In this document: positions 1 to 8,188 of the stretch, one piece after another
Numbering within the stretch: the stretch's first letter is position 1
Layout: the number at the start of each line of letters is the position of its first letter
Assembly (NCBI GenBank): GCA_947503275.1
Contig: CANNCZ010000001.1
Span: forward strand, 1,821,271-1,885,270
DNA: 64,000 nucleotides
Direction of reading: 5' to 3'
DNA from: an uncultured Erythrobacter sp.
Lineage (GTDB): Bacteria > Pseudomonadota > Alphaproteobacteria > Sphingomonadales > Sphingomonadaceae
Notes under the pieces: generated by a model
The model's database searches: none
Seen by the model: the letters and a program-made list of their open reading frames with translations, nothing else
Told to the model about the DNA's origin: nothing
Position numbers and translations under genes: made by a program

Positions 1-479
1 CGGGGCAGGAACCAGCTCGACGCCGCTTCTGGCACGATGCCGCGACGGGCAAAGACAAATCCATAGCGGGCATGGCTTGCGGCAAGTCGGATATCCATCG
101 CCAACTGCATCGTAGCGCCCACGCCAACCGCGACGCCGTTGCATGCGCTGATCAGCGGCTTCTTGCTTTCAAACAGCCGCAGCGTCAGCAACCCGCCCCC
201 ATCGCGCACGCGTTCATCAGACAGGCTCTCAACCTCTGCACCATCGGAGAATATCTGCCCGCCTGCTTCTGGTGTCAGGTCCGCACCAGCGCAAAACGCC
301 CGCTCGCCTGCCCCTGTAAAGATGACCGCGCGCACTGCGTCATCGGCGTCAATATCATCCATCGCGGCCATGATCTCTGCGCCCATTGTGCGGGTGTAGG
401 CGTTCATCTTGTCAGGGCGATTGAGGGTGATGATAGCGATGCCATCGCCCTTATCGACGGTGATTTGCGTGTGGCTCAT
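1..479 (-). CDS. Enoyl-CoA hydratase/isomerase family protein (C-terminus cut by window edge)
   Basis: The first 159 codons of a crotonase-fold enzyme run from the ATG at 479 down to the window edge. The N-terminus reads MSHTQITVDKGDGIAII and is followed by ITLNRPDKMNAYT, a typical crotonase strand-turn. The oxyanion-hole segments are visible as AFCAGADLTPE (first half) and GVAVGVGATMQLAMD (second half). The stretch FVFARRGIVPEAASSW is where many hydratases carry the catalytic glutamate. Family members hydrate 2-enoyl-CoA thioesters or isomerise them during beta-oxidation, in the cytoplasm. A fatty-acid or related acyl-CoA role fits the nearby thiolase and dehydrogenase, though those are a separate operon. 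Substrate cannot be told. The family call is secure. Confidence 0.9.
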   Translation of the reverse strand, partial: MSHTQITVDKGDGIAIITLNRPDKMNAYTRTMGAEIMAAMDDIDADDAVRAVIFTGAGERAFCAGADLTPEAGGQIFSDGAEVESLSDERVRDGGGLLTLRLFESKKPLISACNGVAVGVGATMQLAMDIRLAASHARYGFVFARRGIVPEAASSWFLP

Positions 480-677
480 GGGGTTTCTCTCCGCTTAAAC
501 TTCAACCGCTTAACTGAGTGTTTTTGACAACATCTGCAAGCTAGCAAATTCGCCGCACGGACAAAATGCGGCAAGCCTCTGCCGCATGATCCGGCAATCG
601 ATCACCACTCTTCCGCCTGCCCCTCCCTCGCCTGCGCGCATCGGCGCAAATGGCACGCGGCTTGCTGTGCCAAGACC

Positions 678-1925
678 ATGCGCATCCTATTTTATCTGCC
701 GGTCATCACCCCATGGTGGTTTTCCAACATTGTGGTCGGCACTATCCGCACTCTCGCCGCCGAACACGAAGTGCACATCATGGTCCCCCCGCTGTGGCAA
801 GGCACTGGGATCAGCCGCAATGAAGCGCCCCATATCGAGGCGCTGCCGCATGTGCATTGGCACTTGCTCAACGGACCTGGTCACCCGCAATTGCGCATCG
901 ATGCGAGCGGTGAGGATGACCTCATCAAGTTCGTTGAGACAATCGCGCCTGACCTCACCCTATGCCGAAGCGCCGATATGAAGACGCCTGCGCGGTTTCC
1001 CGGAACCGTGCGATATATGATGGAAGGGGGCGCACCGCCCTTTCAATTGGGCAATCAGGAAATGGCGCTGAAAACCCAATTGTTCGATCATGGCTTTATC
1101 CCTGCGATGGACCCTGATGTCGCGGAAGCATTGGACCGGGCAGCACAGGAGTTGTGGGACGACATGCGCGCGCGCCTCACCATCCATCCGCGTGATGAAT
1201 TTCTACGTGATGCGCGCCTTGATCGCGGAAGAGCCGGGGGCCAACGCGATATCAGTCAGCGCATTATTGGAATGCCGCTTGAATACGAGCATCCCGAAAA
1301 CTTCTTTGGTCAACATCACTCCTTTGCCAGCAATGCCGACATGATCCATACGGTCGCTCGTGACTTGCCCGATCACTCAACTTTGCTGGTCACTCATCAT
1401 CCTCTGACCGAGCGGCACGGCGATGTGAGCGAAGTGAATGCCGCGATCATGCAACATGGCGGGCGTGTCAAATTGCTATCCCGTTCCAATCGCGACACCC
1501 TGCACGGCATCGCCGCGCGTGATGCGACATTGTCGATGGCAAAACACTGCGATGCGATGGTCGTGGGCAATTCCAAAAGCTGGTCGATTTGCGCGGCTTT
1601 GGGCACACCGGTGGTGCGCCTGTCATCCGCTCCAACGGCGGATTGGGCGAACGTTTATGACAATGTGCCGGAGCTGATGCGTGACCTTGATGGTGGCTGC
1701 GCGAAAGTGGCTGATCGCGCCTTTGCAAAAAGGTGGTTTGGCTATCACATCCTGAATGCGGTTTTCGATCCCATCGCCCTTGATCTGCGCGCGCACGATG
1801 TGATCGCGCGAGTTTCCAATCCGGTTGATCCATCGCGCTGGGCAGAGGCCATGGCGCGGTATCGGGCGCTCAATCCTCCCATCGCCCCCTCCAATCACCC
1901 CGCTCAGGAGCCGACCTATGCATAA
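678..1925 (+). CDS. Putative GT-B glycosyltransferase of the capsule-synthesis (KpsS/KpsC-like) type
   Basis: The 415-aa protein starts MRILFYLPVITPWWFSNIVV. Its C-terminal half resembles the sugar-nucleotide lobe of capsule polysaccharide transferases: a PLEYEHPENFF segment, then LLVTHHPLTE, then DAMVVGNSKSWSICAALGTPVV, which matches the family's 'HP' and 'S..G.EAL..G.PV' pattern. This is my recognition by eye, not a search. It overlaps by 8 nt a downstream CMP-sugar synthetase-like gene (ATG at 1918), so the two are translationally coupled and probably make and use one CMP-sugar. Codon use between about 1200 and 1262 shifts to the +1 frame (see findings), which hints at a pair of compensating indels. 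The acceptor and donor are unknown. Confidence 0.6.
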   Translation: MRILFYLPVITPWWFSNIVVGTIRTLAAEHEVHIMVPPLWQGTGISRNEAPHIEALPHVHWHLLNGPGHPQLRIDASGEDDLIKFVETIAPDLTLCRSADMKTPARFPGTVRYMMEGGAPPFQLGNQEMALKTQLFDHGFIPAMDPDVAEALDRAAQELWDDMRARLTIHPRDEFLRDARLDRGRAGGQRDISQRIIGMPLEYEHPENFFGQHHSFASNADMIHTVARDLPDHSTLLVTHHPLTERHGDVSEVNAAIMQHGGRVKLLSRSNRDTLHGIAARDATLSMAKHCDAMVVGNSKSWSICAALGTPVVRLSSAPTADWANVYDNVPELMRDLDGGCAKVADRAFAKRWFGYHILNAVFDPIALDLRAHDVIARVSNPVDPSRWAEAMARYRALNPPIAPSNHPAQEPTYA

Positions 1926-2649
1926 CACCCTCCCCGATGATCTGGCCGTTATTGTCCCTGCCCGTCGCGGCTCTTCGCGCATCCGGGAGAAGTGCCTGCT
2001 GCCCTTTGGCGATCAACCCAGCTTGATCCATTGGAAGCTGTCGCAATTGGTGAAGGTGATCGATCCTGCGCGGATTTATCTGTCTAGCGAGGACGACGAA
2101 TTTCTCGCCATTGCCGACCAATTTGGCGCATCACACCACAAACGCGGCGCGCGGATATCCGTTGGGCATGAGGCCCCATTTCGCGACGTGATCACCGGGA
2201 TTGTGCGCGATATCGACCATGCGCATATCGCTTGGGCCACGGTGGTCTGCCCGTTGATGACGCCGCGAGAATACGCATCAGCCTTTGCCGAATATCAAAG
2301 CCAAGTGGTTGAAGGGAATAAGGATTCGCTACTGGGAGTGAACCGAGTGCAGGACTATTTCTGGTCGGCCACCGGCGCGCTCAATTACACCGCCGACCGC
2401 AACCACACCGTATCCCAAGACCTGCCCGAATGGTTCAAGGTCACCAACAGCCTCTACATGGCACCGCGCGATGCAATCATGGCGCGTGAGTATTTCCTTG
2501 GAGCGAAACCCGTGCTGTTTGATCTGGCGCGGTTAGCAGGCGTCGATATCGACTACATCGAAGACTACCGCATCGCCCACGCGCTCTATGCCGTTTACGC
2601 CGAAGACGGTTTGGGCGAGTTGGAAACGCCGTTGGAGAGCGCGGCTTAG
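1918..2649 (+). CDS. Acylneuraminate cytidylyltransferase family (CMP-sugar synthetase-like)
   Basis: The 243-aa protein begins MHNTLPDDLAVIVPARRGSSRI. The PARRGSSRI.EK...PFG segment is the nucleotide-binding P-loop-like signature of NeuA/KdsB-type cytidylyltransferases, which join CTP to sialic acid, Kdo, pseudaminic acid or similar sugars. The internal segment WATVVCPLMTPREY sits where family members read 'L.pTsPlr'. I chose the ATG at 1918, inside the end of the preceding glycosyltransferase-like gene (8-nt overlap), because the conserved N-terminus starts there; an earlier in-frame start would add an unrelated leader. It ends 6 nt before the convergent TonB-like gene. It is probably cytoplasmic and supplies an activated sugar for an envelope glycan; which sugar is unknown. 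Confidence 0.75.
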   Translation: MHNTLPDDLAVIVPARRGSSRIREKCLLPFGDQPSLIHWKLSQLVKVIDPARIYLSSEDDEFLAIADQFGASHHKRGARISVGHEAPFRDVITGIVRDIDHAHIAWATVVCPLMTPREYASAFAEYQSQVVEGNKDSLLGVNRVQDYFWSATGALNYTADRNHTVSQDLPEWFKVTNSLYMAPRDAIMAREYFLGAKPVLFDLARLAGVDIDYIEDYRIAHALYAVYAEDGLGELETPLESAA

Positions 2650-2655
2650 CCCCGC

Positions 2656-3537
2656 TTAACTGCCAATCTGATAGATGATCGAGGAAGCGTAATAGGATCG
2701 AAATGGCTGTCCATTGGCGTCCAATGCCGGCGCAAATTCGGCCCGCTCCATTTCGCGGCAAGCCGGCGATTCGAGCGGATTGTCAGTCGCCGCATCGGTT
2801 TTGCACTGCTCGACCTTGCCCGCTGCATCCACAATCACCCGCAACCGAATAATCGCCTGCTGCCCCCTATTGAGCGCCCCCGAGGGATAGCTGCGTTGAA
2901 GTCTGGTGACGACGCTTTGTTGATTGAGCCACTGCGGCGCGCGCGTGGCGGTCAGGTGTTGATCCACATCCAGCCCCCAATCGCGGACCATATCCTGTGT
3001 GCAGGTGTTGAGCACTGCAAACGCCTCAGCCAGCGACCCTGTATCAAAGCGCACCAATTTTGAACCCTGACGCAGCATGACATATTGGCTTTGCGCGGCG
3101 AATTCTGTGTCGAGTTGCGCGATGGCGCGTGTCTCGTCATCCTCGTCAGCGCCATCGGTGCCGCTTTCCAAATTGACGTTGGAATAAATCACCGCATTGC
3201 CAAACCCATCAACTTCGCCGGTAAATGGCTCAGTGCGCATCACATCTTGCCCATCGTAAAACGAAAGCGAGGTGCGCGCGCGGCTCCGAAAACGACTCAG
3301 CGCCGGCCCTGCCACGGTTAGGCCAGCAAATGCGCTGGGGTAATATTGTTCGAAGAAGAGAAAGTGTTGATCCTCGCCCTCACCAAACATGCGGGCAAGA
3401 CGGCATTTGGTCGGAGCGAAATCGACATTCCATTGTGAACTAGGCGACAAAACAACCGGTCCACGATCAGCGCGAGCATCGGAAGTAAAACCAAGAAGAG
3501 TGGCGCAAACCACTGCCCCCATCATCGCAAACCGCAT
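2656..3537 (-). CDS. Exported protein with TonB-type C-terminal domain
   Basis: The start is placed at 3537 (MRFAMMGAVVCATLLGFTS, ending ADARA-like at the cleavage region) because a good signal peptide begins there; an upstream start would bury it. The mature protein is about 270 aa. The last 80 residues (SGALNRGQQAIIRLRVIVD..G.V..C....A..NPLE..AC..MERAEFAPA) follow the layout of the TonB C-terminal fold, seen in energy transducers and in many stand-alone periplasmic proteins of sphingomonads. There is no N-terminal proline-rich spanning region, so it is unlikely to be a working TonB energy coupler. The middle part is unrecognised. It faces the CMP-sugar gene tail to tail. Confidence 0.6.
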   Translation of the reverse strand: MRFAMMGAVVCATLLGFTSDARADRGPVVLSPSSQWNVDFAPTKCRLARMFGEGEDQHFLFFEQYYPSAFAGLTVAGPALSRFRSRARTSLSFYDGQDVMRTEPFTGEVDGFGNAVIYSNVNLESGTDGADEDDETRAIAQLDTEFAAQSQYVMLRQGSKLVRFDTGSLAEAFAVLNTCTQDMVRDWGLDVDQHLTATRAPQWLNQQSVVTRLQRSYPSGALNRGQQAIIRLRVIVDAAGKVEQCKTDAATDNPLESPACREMERAEFAPALDANGQPFRSYYASSIIYQIGS

Positions 3538-3562
3538 GAGTCGACCCCTGTCGTACTGAAAA

Positions 3563-3587
3563 ACCCGGCGGCAAACTGCCACCGGGT
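3563..3587 (-). terminator. Rho-independent terminator of the thiolase/SDR operon
   Basis: Read on the minus strand this is ACCCGGtGGCA-gtt-TGCCgCCGGGT followed by TTTTTC: a strong hairpin with one mismatch and a T tract. It lies 40 nt after the stop of the short-chain dehydrogenase gene and before the TonB-like gene. Confidence 0.85.
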
Positions 3588-3627
3588 CTTCCATTGTTCA
3601 AGTTAGATTGCGCAGAACGCGGTAGGG

Positions 3628-4413
3628 TTAGCGCGGCGCCATGCGGATCGCACCGTCGAGACGCACATCTTCGCCGTTGAAATAGCCCGTTTCGATCATG
3701 GTCATGGCGAGCTTCGCGTATTCTTCAGGCAGGCCCAGACGTTTCGGGAAAGGAACAGAAGCGGCCAGTGCCTCTTTCACTTGTGGCGGGGCCGCGTTCA
3801 TCAATGGGGTCTCAAAAATGCCCGGCAGGATCGTGTTCACTCGGATACCTTCGCGCATCAGGTCGCGTGCAATCGGCAGGGTCATGCCAACAACGCCGCC
3901 TTTGGATGCGGAGTAAGCCGCTTGGCCCATCTGACCGTCTTCGGCAGCGACCGAAGCCGTGTTGACCATCGCGCCGCGCGCGCCGTCTTCGCCGATGGGG
4001 TCAAGCGTCATCATGCCCGCAGCCGATTTGGCGATGCAGCGGAATGTGCCGATCAGGTTCACCTGAATGACAAAGTCAAACGCGCTGATGGGGAAGTGCT
4101 TGATCTCGCCCGATTGCTTGTCGCGGCTCGCGGTTTTGATCGCATTGCCGATGCCGGCGCAGTTCACAAGAATACGCTCTTGACCGTGCGCTTCACGCGC
4201 TTTGGCAAAACCCGCATCCACATCATCGTCGCTGGTCACGTTGACCTTGCAGAAGATGCCGCCAATTTCGGCAGCCATTGCTTCGCCCTTTTCCTCATTC
4301 ATATCAAAGATCGCTACTTTCGCGCCCTTTGCAGCCAGCGCCCGCGCGGTTGCTGCGCCAAGGCCAGAGGCACCGCCAGTGACGACGGCGGGGGTGTTTG
4401 CAGATACTTCCAT
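3628..4413 (-). CDS. Short-chain dehydrogenase, 3-hydroxyacyl-CoA dehydrogenase type-2-like
   Basis: This 261-aa SDR has the NAD-binding glycine motif TGGASGLGAA (residues 12-21), the NCAG segment, the catalytic Ser154 (NTASVAAEDGQ) and Tyr167-x-x-x-Lys171 (AAYSASKGG). The insertion after NCAGIGN and the SVAAEDGQMGQAAYSASKGG-type block resemble 17beta-HSD10/3-hydroxyacyl-CoA dehydrogenase type 2, which oxidises 3-hydroxyacyl-CoA with NAD in the third step of beta-oxidation. It sits 30 nt after the thiolase gene on the same strand, so the two form an operon covering consecutive beta-oxidation steps. Oxidation of short or branched acyl-CoA is likely; chain-length preference is not visible. Cytoplasmic; no signal peptide. 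Confidence 0.85.
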   Translation of the reverse strand: MEVSANTPAVVTGGASGLGAATARALAAKGAKVAIFDMNEEKGEAMAAEIGGIFCKVNVTSDDDVDAGFAKAREAHGQERILVNCAGIGNAIKTASRDKQSGEIKHFPISAFDFVIQVNLIGTFRCIAKSAAGMMTLDPIGEDGARGAMVNTASVAAEDGQMGQAAYSASKGGVVGMTLPIARDLMREGIRVNTILPGIFETPLMNAAPPQVKEALAASVPFPKRLGLPEEYAKLAMTMIETGYFNGEDVRLDGAIRMAPR

Positions 4414-4443
4414 TGTGATACTTCCTCTCGAAATTATAAGGGG

Positions 4444-5616
4444 TTACAGACTCTCAATGATGGTGACATTGGCGACGCCGCCGCCTTCACACATCGTTTG
4501 CAGCCCGTATTTCTTGTCATGACGTTTCAACGCATGGACGAGCGTCGCCATCAGCTTTGTGCCCGATGCGCCCAGTGGGTGGCCAAGAGCAATCGCGCCG
4601 CCATGGACGTTGAGTTTTTCCGGGTCCGCACCAGTGTGTTTCAGCCAAGCCATTGGCACAGGCGCGAAGGCTTCGTTGACTTCATAAAGGTCGATATCGT
4701 TGATCGAGAGCCCCGCACGCTGCAACGCCTTGTCCGTCGCGAAGAGCGGCTCTTCGAGCATAATCACCGGGTCACCGGCGGTCACAGTCAGGTTGTGAAT
4801 GCGCGCCATCGGCGTGAGGTTGTGGCGCTTCAGCGTCTCTTCACTCACCACCAAAACCGCGCTCGATCCATCGCAAATCTGACTGGCCGAAGCGGCTGTG
4901 ACCATGCCTTCTGGTGAGATAAGCTTAACGCCCGCAATCCCTTCGAGCGTCGCATCAAAACGGATACCTTCGTCAACCGTGTGCATCTCGGTGCCTTCGG
5001 GTGTTTCAATTTCGATCGGCACGATCTCGTTCGCAAACGCACCTGCCTCAGTCGCGGCAATCGCGCGCTGGTGGCTTTCAAAAGCAAATGCATCGAGCTG
5101 ATCTTTGCTCATGCCATGCTTTTTCGCGATCATCTCGGCACCCATGAACTGGCTGAATTGGATGTTCGGATATTTCTCCTGAACACCCGGCGACATATAG
5201 TGGCCCAGCCCCTCTTTCATATGCAGCGTCATGTTCGAACCCATCGGCACGCGCGTCATGCTTTCCACGCCGCTGGCGATGACGGCGTCCTGAGTGCCAC
5301 TCATCACGGCCTGCGCGGCGAATTGGATTGCTTGCTGCGAAGAGCCGCACTGGCGATCAATCGAAACCGCAGGAGTCGATTGCGGCAAAAGCTTGGAAGC
5401 GAGCACGCCCATCCGGCCCACTTGCCCGCCTTGTTCACCCGCTTGGCTGACACAGCCGGTGACCACATCGTCAATCGCCGCCGGATCAATCCCGCTGCGC
5501 TCAACCACCGCGTCGAGCGATTTGGCGAGAAGATCAACCGGATGCACTCCGGCAAGACGGCCGCCGCGGCGGCCACCCGCAGTGCGAACGGCATCGACAA
5601 TATAGGCTGTGGGCAT
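4444..5616 (-). CDS. Acetyl-CoA C-acyltransferase (thiolase)
   Basis: The 390-aa length is normal for a class II thiolase. The nucleophile Cys90 lies in SIDRQCGSSQQA, the catalytic His in GGAIALGHPLGASG, and the C-terminal acid/base Cys in MCEGGGVANVTI. It cleaves 3-ketoacyl-CoA with CoA, or condenses acetyl-CoA in reverse. It is the first gene of a two-gene operon with the downstream dehydrogenase. The 14-bp palindrome 15 nt upstream of the ATG probably controls both genes. The N-terminal RTAGGRRGGRLAGVHPVDL segment resembles FadA/AtoB-type enzymes used in catabolism rather than in polyhydroxybutyrate synthesis, but the assignment to degradation is inference. Confidence 0.92.
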   Translation of the reverse strand: MPTAYIVDAVRTAGGRRGGRLAGVHPVDLLAKSLDAVVERSGIDPAAIDDVVTGCVSQAGEQGGQVGRMGVLASKLLPQSTPAVSIDRQCGSSQQAIQFAAQAVMSGTQDAVIASGVESMTRVPMGSNMTLHMKEGLGHYMSPGVQEKYPNIQFSQFMGAEMIAKKHGMSKDQLDAFAFESHQRAIAATEAGAFANEIVPIEIETPEGTEMHTVDEGIRFDATLEGIAGVKLISPEGMVTAASASQICDGSSAVLVVSEETLKRHNLTPMARIHNLTVTAGDPVIMLEEPLFATDKALQRAGLSINDIDLYEVNEAFAPVPMAWLKHTGADPEKLNVHGGAIALGHPLGASGTKLMATLVHALKRHDKKYGLQTMCEGGGVANVTIIESL

Positions 5617-5630
5617 GGTGAGGATCCTCT

Positions 5631-5644
5631 CGTTTACGTAAACG
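5631..5644. promoter_or_regulatory. Perfect 14-bp palindrome, likely repressor operator of the thiolase operon
   Basis: CGTTTACGTAAACG reads the same on both strands and lies 15-28 nt upstream of the thiolase start codon. Dyads of the TTTACGTAAA kind are bound by repressors of fatty-acid and branched-chain acyl-CoA catabolism in proteobacteria (LiuR and TetR-type regulators are precedents). No regulator gene lies next to it, so the cognate protein is unknown. Confidence 0.55.
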
Positions 5645-5727
5645 TCGCTATTTGAAACTGACCTATGGGACCACGCGCTTCAAATCAACTGGCCAAATAT
5701 CGGTAAAGTTGGCTATCGCTGGCTTTG

Positions 5728-6459
5728 ATGAAGACACTTTTTGAATTGAACCCCGCGCTCGACCGAAAAGCGCTAGCCGAACGCTTTGCCATCACTGGCC
5801 GCGTGCAGATCCGCGATGTGCTGACGGATGAAGCCGCGCAAGAGGTGCACACCGTCCTGACCAAAGCCACGCCATGGGGTATGGCAACGGGTGCAGGTAA
5901 CGCCAAGCCGCAGAGTTTTCGCATGGAGGAAGTGCGCACGCCCGACGGCGCGCAGCGCGTGAACGCCGCCGCGATGACCGCGCAGGAACATTCGGCGCGC
6001 GGCGAGTACGGCTTTCGCTTTGCCCATTATCCGATCCTGACCGCAGTTCAGGAAGGGTGGGACCCGGGCGGCGCACATGAGGTGCTTTTGGAGCATCTCA
6101 ATGCCGAAGAATTCCTCGGGCTGGCGCGCGATGTGACCGGGATCGACAGCCTGATAAAGGCCGACGGGCAAGCGAGCCTGTTTGCGCCCAACCACTATCT
6201 TGGCCGCCACATCGACAGCCACGTCGCCGAAGGTTGGGAGGTCGCCTACGTGCTCAACTTTGCTCCGCCCGAATGGCATCCCGATTGGGGCGGTTATCTC
6301 ATGTTCCTCGACGAAGAGGGCGATGTGGTCGAAGGGTTCCGCCCGCGCTTTAACGCACTGAACCTGTTCCGAGTGCCAACGTCGCATTGCGTCAGCTATG
6401 TCCCGCCCTTCGCGCCAGTAGGCCGGATCGCTGTGACCGGGTGGCTGCGCACAAAGTGA
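5728..6459 (+). CDS. 2-oxoglutarate/Fe(II)-dependent oxygenase, prolyl-hydroxylase-like
   Basis: The 243-aa protein carries a complete double-stranded beta-helix oxygenase signature: His161-x-Asp163 (GRHIDSH), distal His220 (VPTSHCVSYV) and Arg233 (GRIAVTGWL), which bind iron and the 2-oxoglutarate carboxylate. The order and spacing fit the Ofd1/P4H-like group (2OG-FeII_Oxy). Family members hydroxylate protein proline or free substrates in the cytoplasm. The ATG at 5728 is chosen over a TTG one codon earlier. The stop codon overlaps the GTG start of the next gene (GTGA), which encodes a second oxygenase, so the two are coupled. The substrate is not visible. Confidence 0.85.
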   Translation: MKTLFELNPALDRKALAERFAITGRVQIRDVLTDEAAQEVHTVLTKATPWGMATGAGNAKPQSFRMEEVRTPDGAQRVNAAAMTAQEHSARGEYGFRFAHYPILTAVQEGWDPGGAHEVLLEHLNAEEFLGLARDVTGIDSLIKADGQASLFAPNHYLGRHIDSHVAEGWEVAYVLNFAPPEWHPDWGGYLMFLDEEGDVVEGFRPRFNALNLFRVPTSHCVSYVPPFAPVGRIAVTGWLRTK

Positions 6460-8156
6460 GCGGCGTGTCGGGCGAACCTCTTTCGGCAGCCGAGGCGATG
6501 GTCCGCATCCGCATGGCGATGCAGCAAGGCGACCTGCCCGGTGCCCGGACGATTGCAGAAACCGGCACAAATGCCCATCCCGGCGATGGTGCGCTCGCCG
6601 ATGCCGCGGGTGATCTCGCGCTCAAATCGGGCGATGCCGCGGCGGCGGCGGCACACTTTGCGCGGGCCTGTGCGATTGAGCCGGGATTGATTGATTATGC
6701 GCTCAACCATGCGATTGCCCTGCAACAATTGAACCGGCACCGCGATGTCATTGCGCTTCTTACTACGCATGAGAAGGTCGGGCGGCTGGTCGCACGGTAT
6801 GGTAGCGTTCGAGCGCTCTCTCACCGCTCACTCGCAGAACCAACACAGGCCGCGCATTGGTATGATGCGGCTTTAGCGGTGGAGCCGAGTCATCCGCGCG
6901 CGCTGCATGGCCGGGCGCGCGTTGCGATTGAGCGGGGTGAGCCGGATGCTCTGGCTCGGTTTGACGCGGCGCTGGGGGTCAATCCGGGCGATGCCGATCT
7001 GTGGCTGGGTAAGGCGCAAGCGTTAGACGTGGCAGGTGATATTGCCGGCGCGCGCGCTGTGGCAGAGCAGATTTGCGCGCAGGCTCCCGGCTTTACCGCG
7101 GCCTTATCGTTCTTGTCGGGATTGAAGCTGGCGGCTGGGGAGGAGGACTTCACCGCGCCGTTTGCACAGGCCGCTGCAAAGGCCCCGCAAGACCCCAATA
7201 TTGTGGCCACTCACTCGGAAACTCTGGCAGGATTGGACCATGCGGCGCAGGCTGCTGATGTCGCCGCACAGGCTCGGCTGCGCTTTCCCAACGAGCCTCA
7301 TTTCGCGCTGTTAGAGGCCATCCATGCCGGGTCAGCCGGTGATTGGGATCGCGCTGAGGCGGTGTTCGCTAGCCTCTCTGTGCAATCTCCGACGCGCGCC
7401 TTGCACGAAGCACGGCACCGCATTCGTGGTGGTCAGATGGAGCAGGCGGACGCTCTGTTGAAGCAGGTTTTGTCAGGCGACCCATGGAATATTTCGGCAT
7501 GGGCACTACGCGGGATTGTCTGGCGATTGTCGGGCGGTGCGCGCGCGGATTGGCTGCATGAGCAGGAGGGGCTGGTGCAGCTTCGTCCCTTGGTCGGACG
7601 CGACGGATTAATTGCGGATGTAGTGGACGAATTGCGGAGGCTGCATGCAGGCTCCGCCATGCCACTTGGCCAGTCCCTGCGCGGAGGCACGCAAACGCGC
7701 GGCATTCTGTTCCATCGGACGGAGCCTTTGTTGGCCGAATTGCACGAAGCGATTGCCGGGACATTGGAGGAGTATCGCGCCGATATGCCCGCGCGCGATG
7801 ACACCCACCCCCTTCTGCGTCAGCGCGATGCGCAGTGGCAGCTGGCGGGGTCATGGTCGGTGCGCCTGACCGGCGGAGGCGATCATCACACCGCGCATAT
7901 CCATCCGCAGGGGATCATCTCCTCCGCGCTCTATTTGGTGGTGCCCGACGATGCGCATTCCGAAAGCGGCGATCATGAAGGCTGGCTGGAAGTTGGCCGC
8001 CCGCCGACAGACCTTGCTCTGGATCTGCCACCGATCCGCAGCATTAAACCGCAAGTGGGTCATCTCGCGCTGTTCCCATCAACGCTTTACCACGGGACGA
8101 CGCCATTCGGATCGGCAGAGCGGATGACCGTTGCCTTCGATGTGGTCACCGCGTGA
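6456..8156 (+). CDS. TPR-repeat protein fused to a 2OG-Fe(II) oxygenase domain
   Basis: The GTG at 6456 overlaps the previous stop codon, giving 566 aa. Residues about 10-380 are alanine-rich helical repeats with TPR character (for example the WYDAALAVEPSHPRAL and FDAALGVNPGDADLWLGKAQAL blocks). The C-terminal 170 residues form an oxygenase domain of the 2OG-FeII_Oxy_5 type: HTAHIHPQG (His481-x-His483), a P-rich middle, LFPSTLYHGTTPF (distal His546) and ERMTVAFDV (Arg556). The HxH first pair replaces HxD, as is usual in this family. TPR plus oxygenase suggests hydroxylation of a bound protein or peptide. It is coupled to the smaller oxygenase upstream and followed after 32 nt by a methyltransferase. 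Confidence 0.8.
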   Translation: MSGVSGEPLSAAEAMVRIRMAMQQGDLPGARTIAETGTNAHPGDGALADAAGDLALKSGDAAAAAAHFARACAIEPGLIDYALNHAIALQQLNRHRDVIALLTTHEKVGRLVARYGSVRALSHRSLAEPTQAAHWYDAALAVEPSHPRALHGRARVAIERGEPDALARFDAALGVNPGDADLWLGKAQALDVAGDIAGARAVAEQICAQAPGFTAALSFLSGLKLAAGEEDFTAPFAQAAAKAPQDPNIVATHSETLAGLDHAAQAADVAAQARLRFPNEPHFALLEAIHAGSAGDWDRAEAVFASLSVQSPTRALHEARHRIRGGQMEQADALLKQVLSGDPWNISAWALRGIVWRLSGGARADWLHEQEGLVQLRPLVGRDGLIADVVDELRRLHAGSAMPLGQSLRGGTQTRGILFHRTEPLLAELHEAIAGTLEEYRADMPARDDTHPLLRQRDAQWQLAGSWSVRLTGGGDHHTAHIHPQGIISSALYLVVPDDAHSESGDHEGWLEVGRPPTDLALDLPPIRSIKPQVGHLALFPSTLYHGTTPFGSAERMTVAFDVVTA

Positions 8157-8188
8157 CGCCATGACTTCTTGCAGCTAAGGCAAATTTC

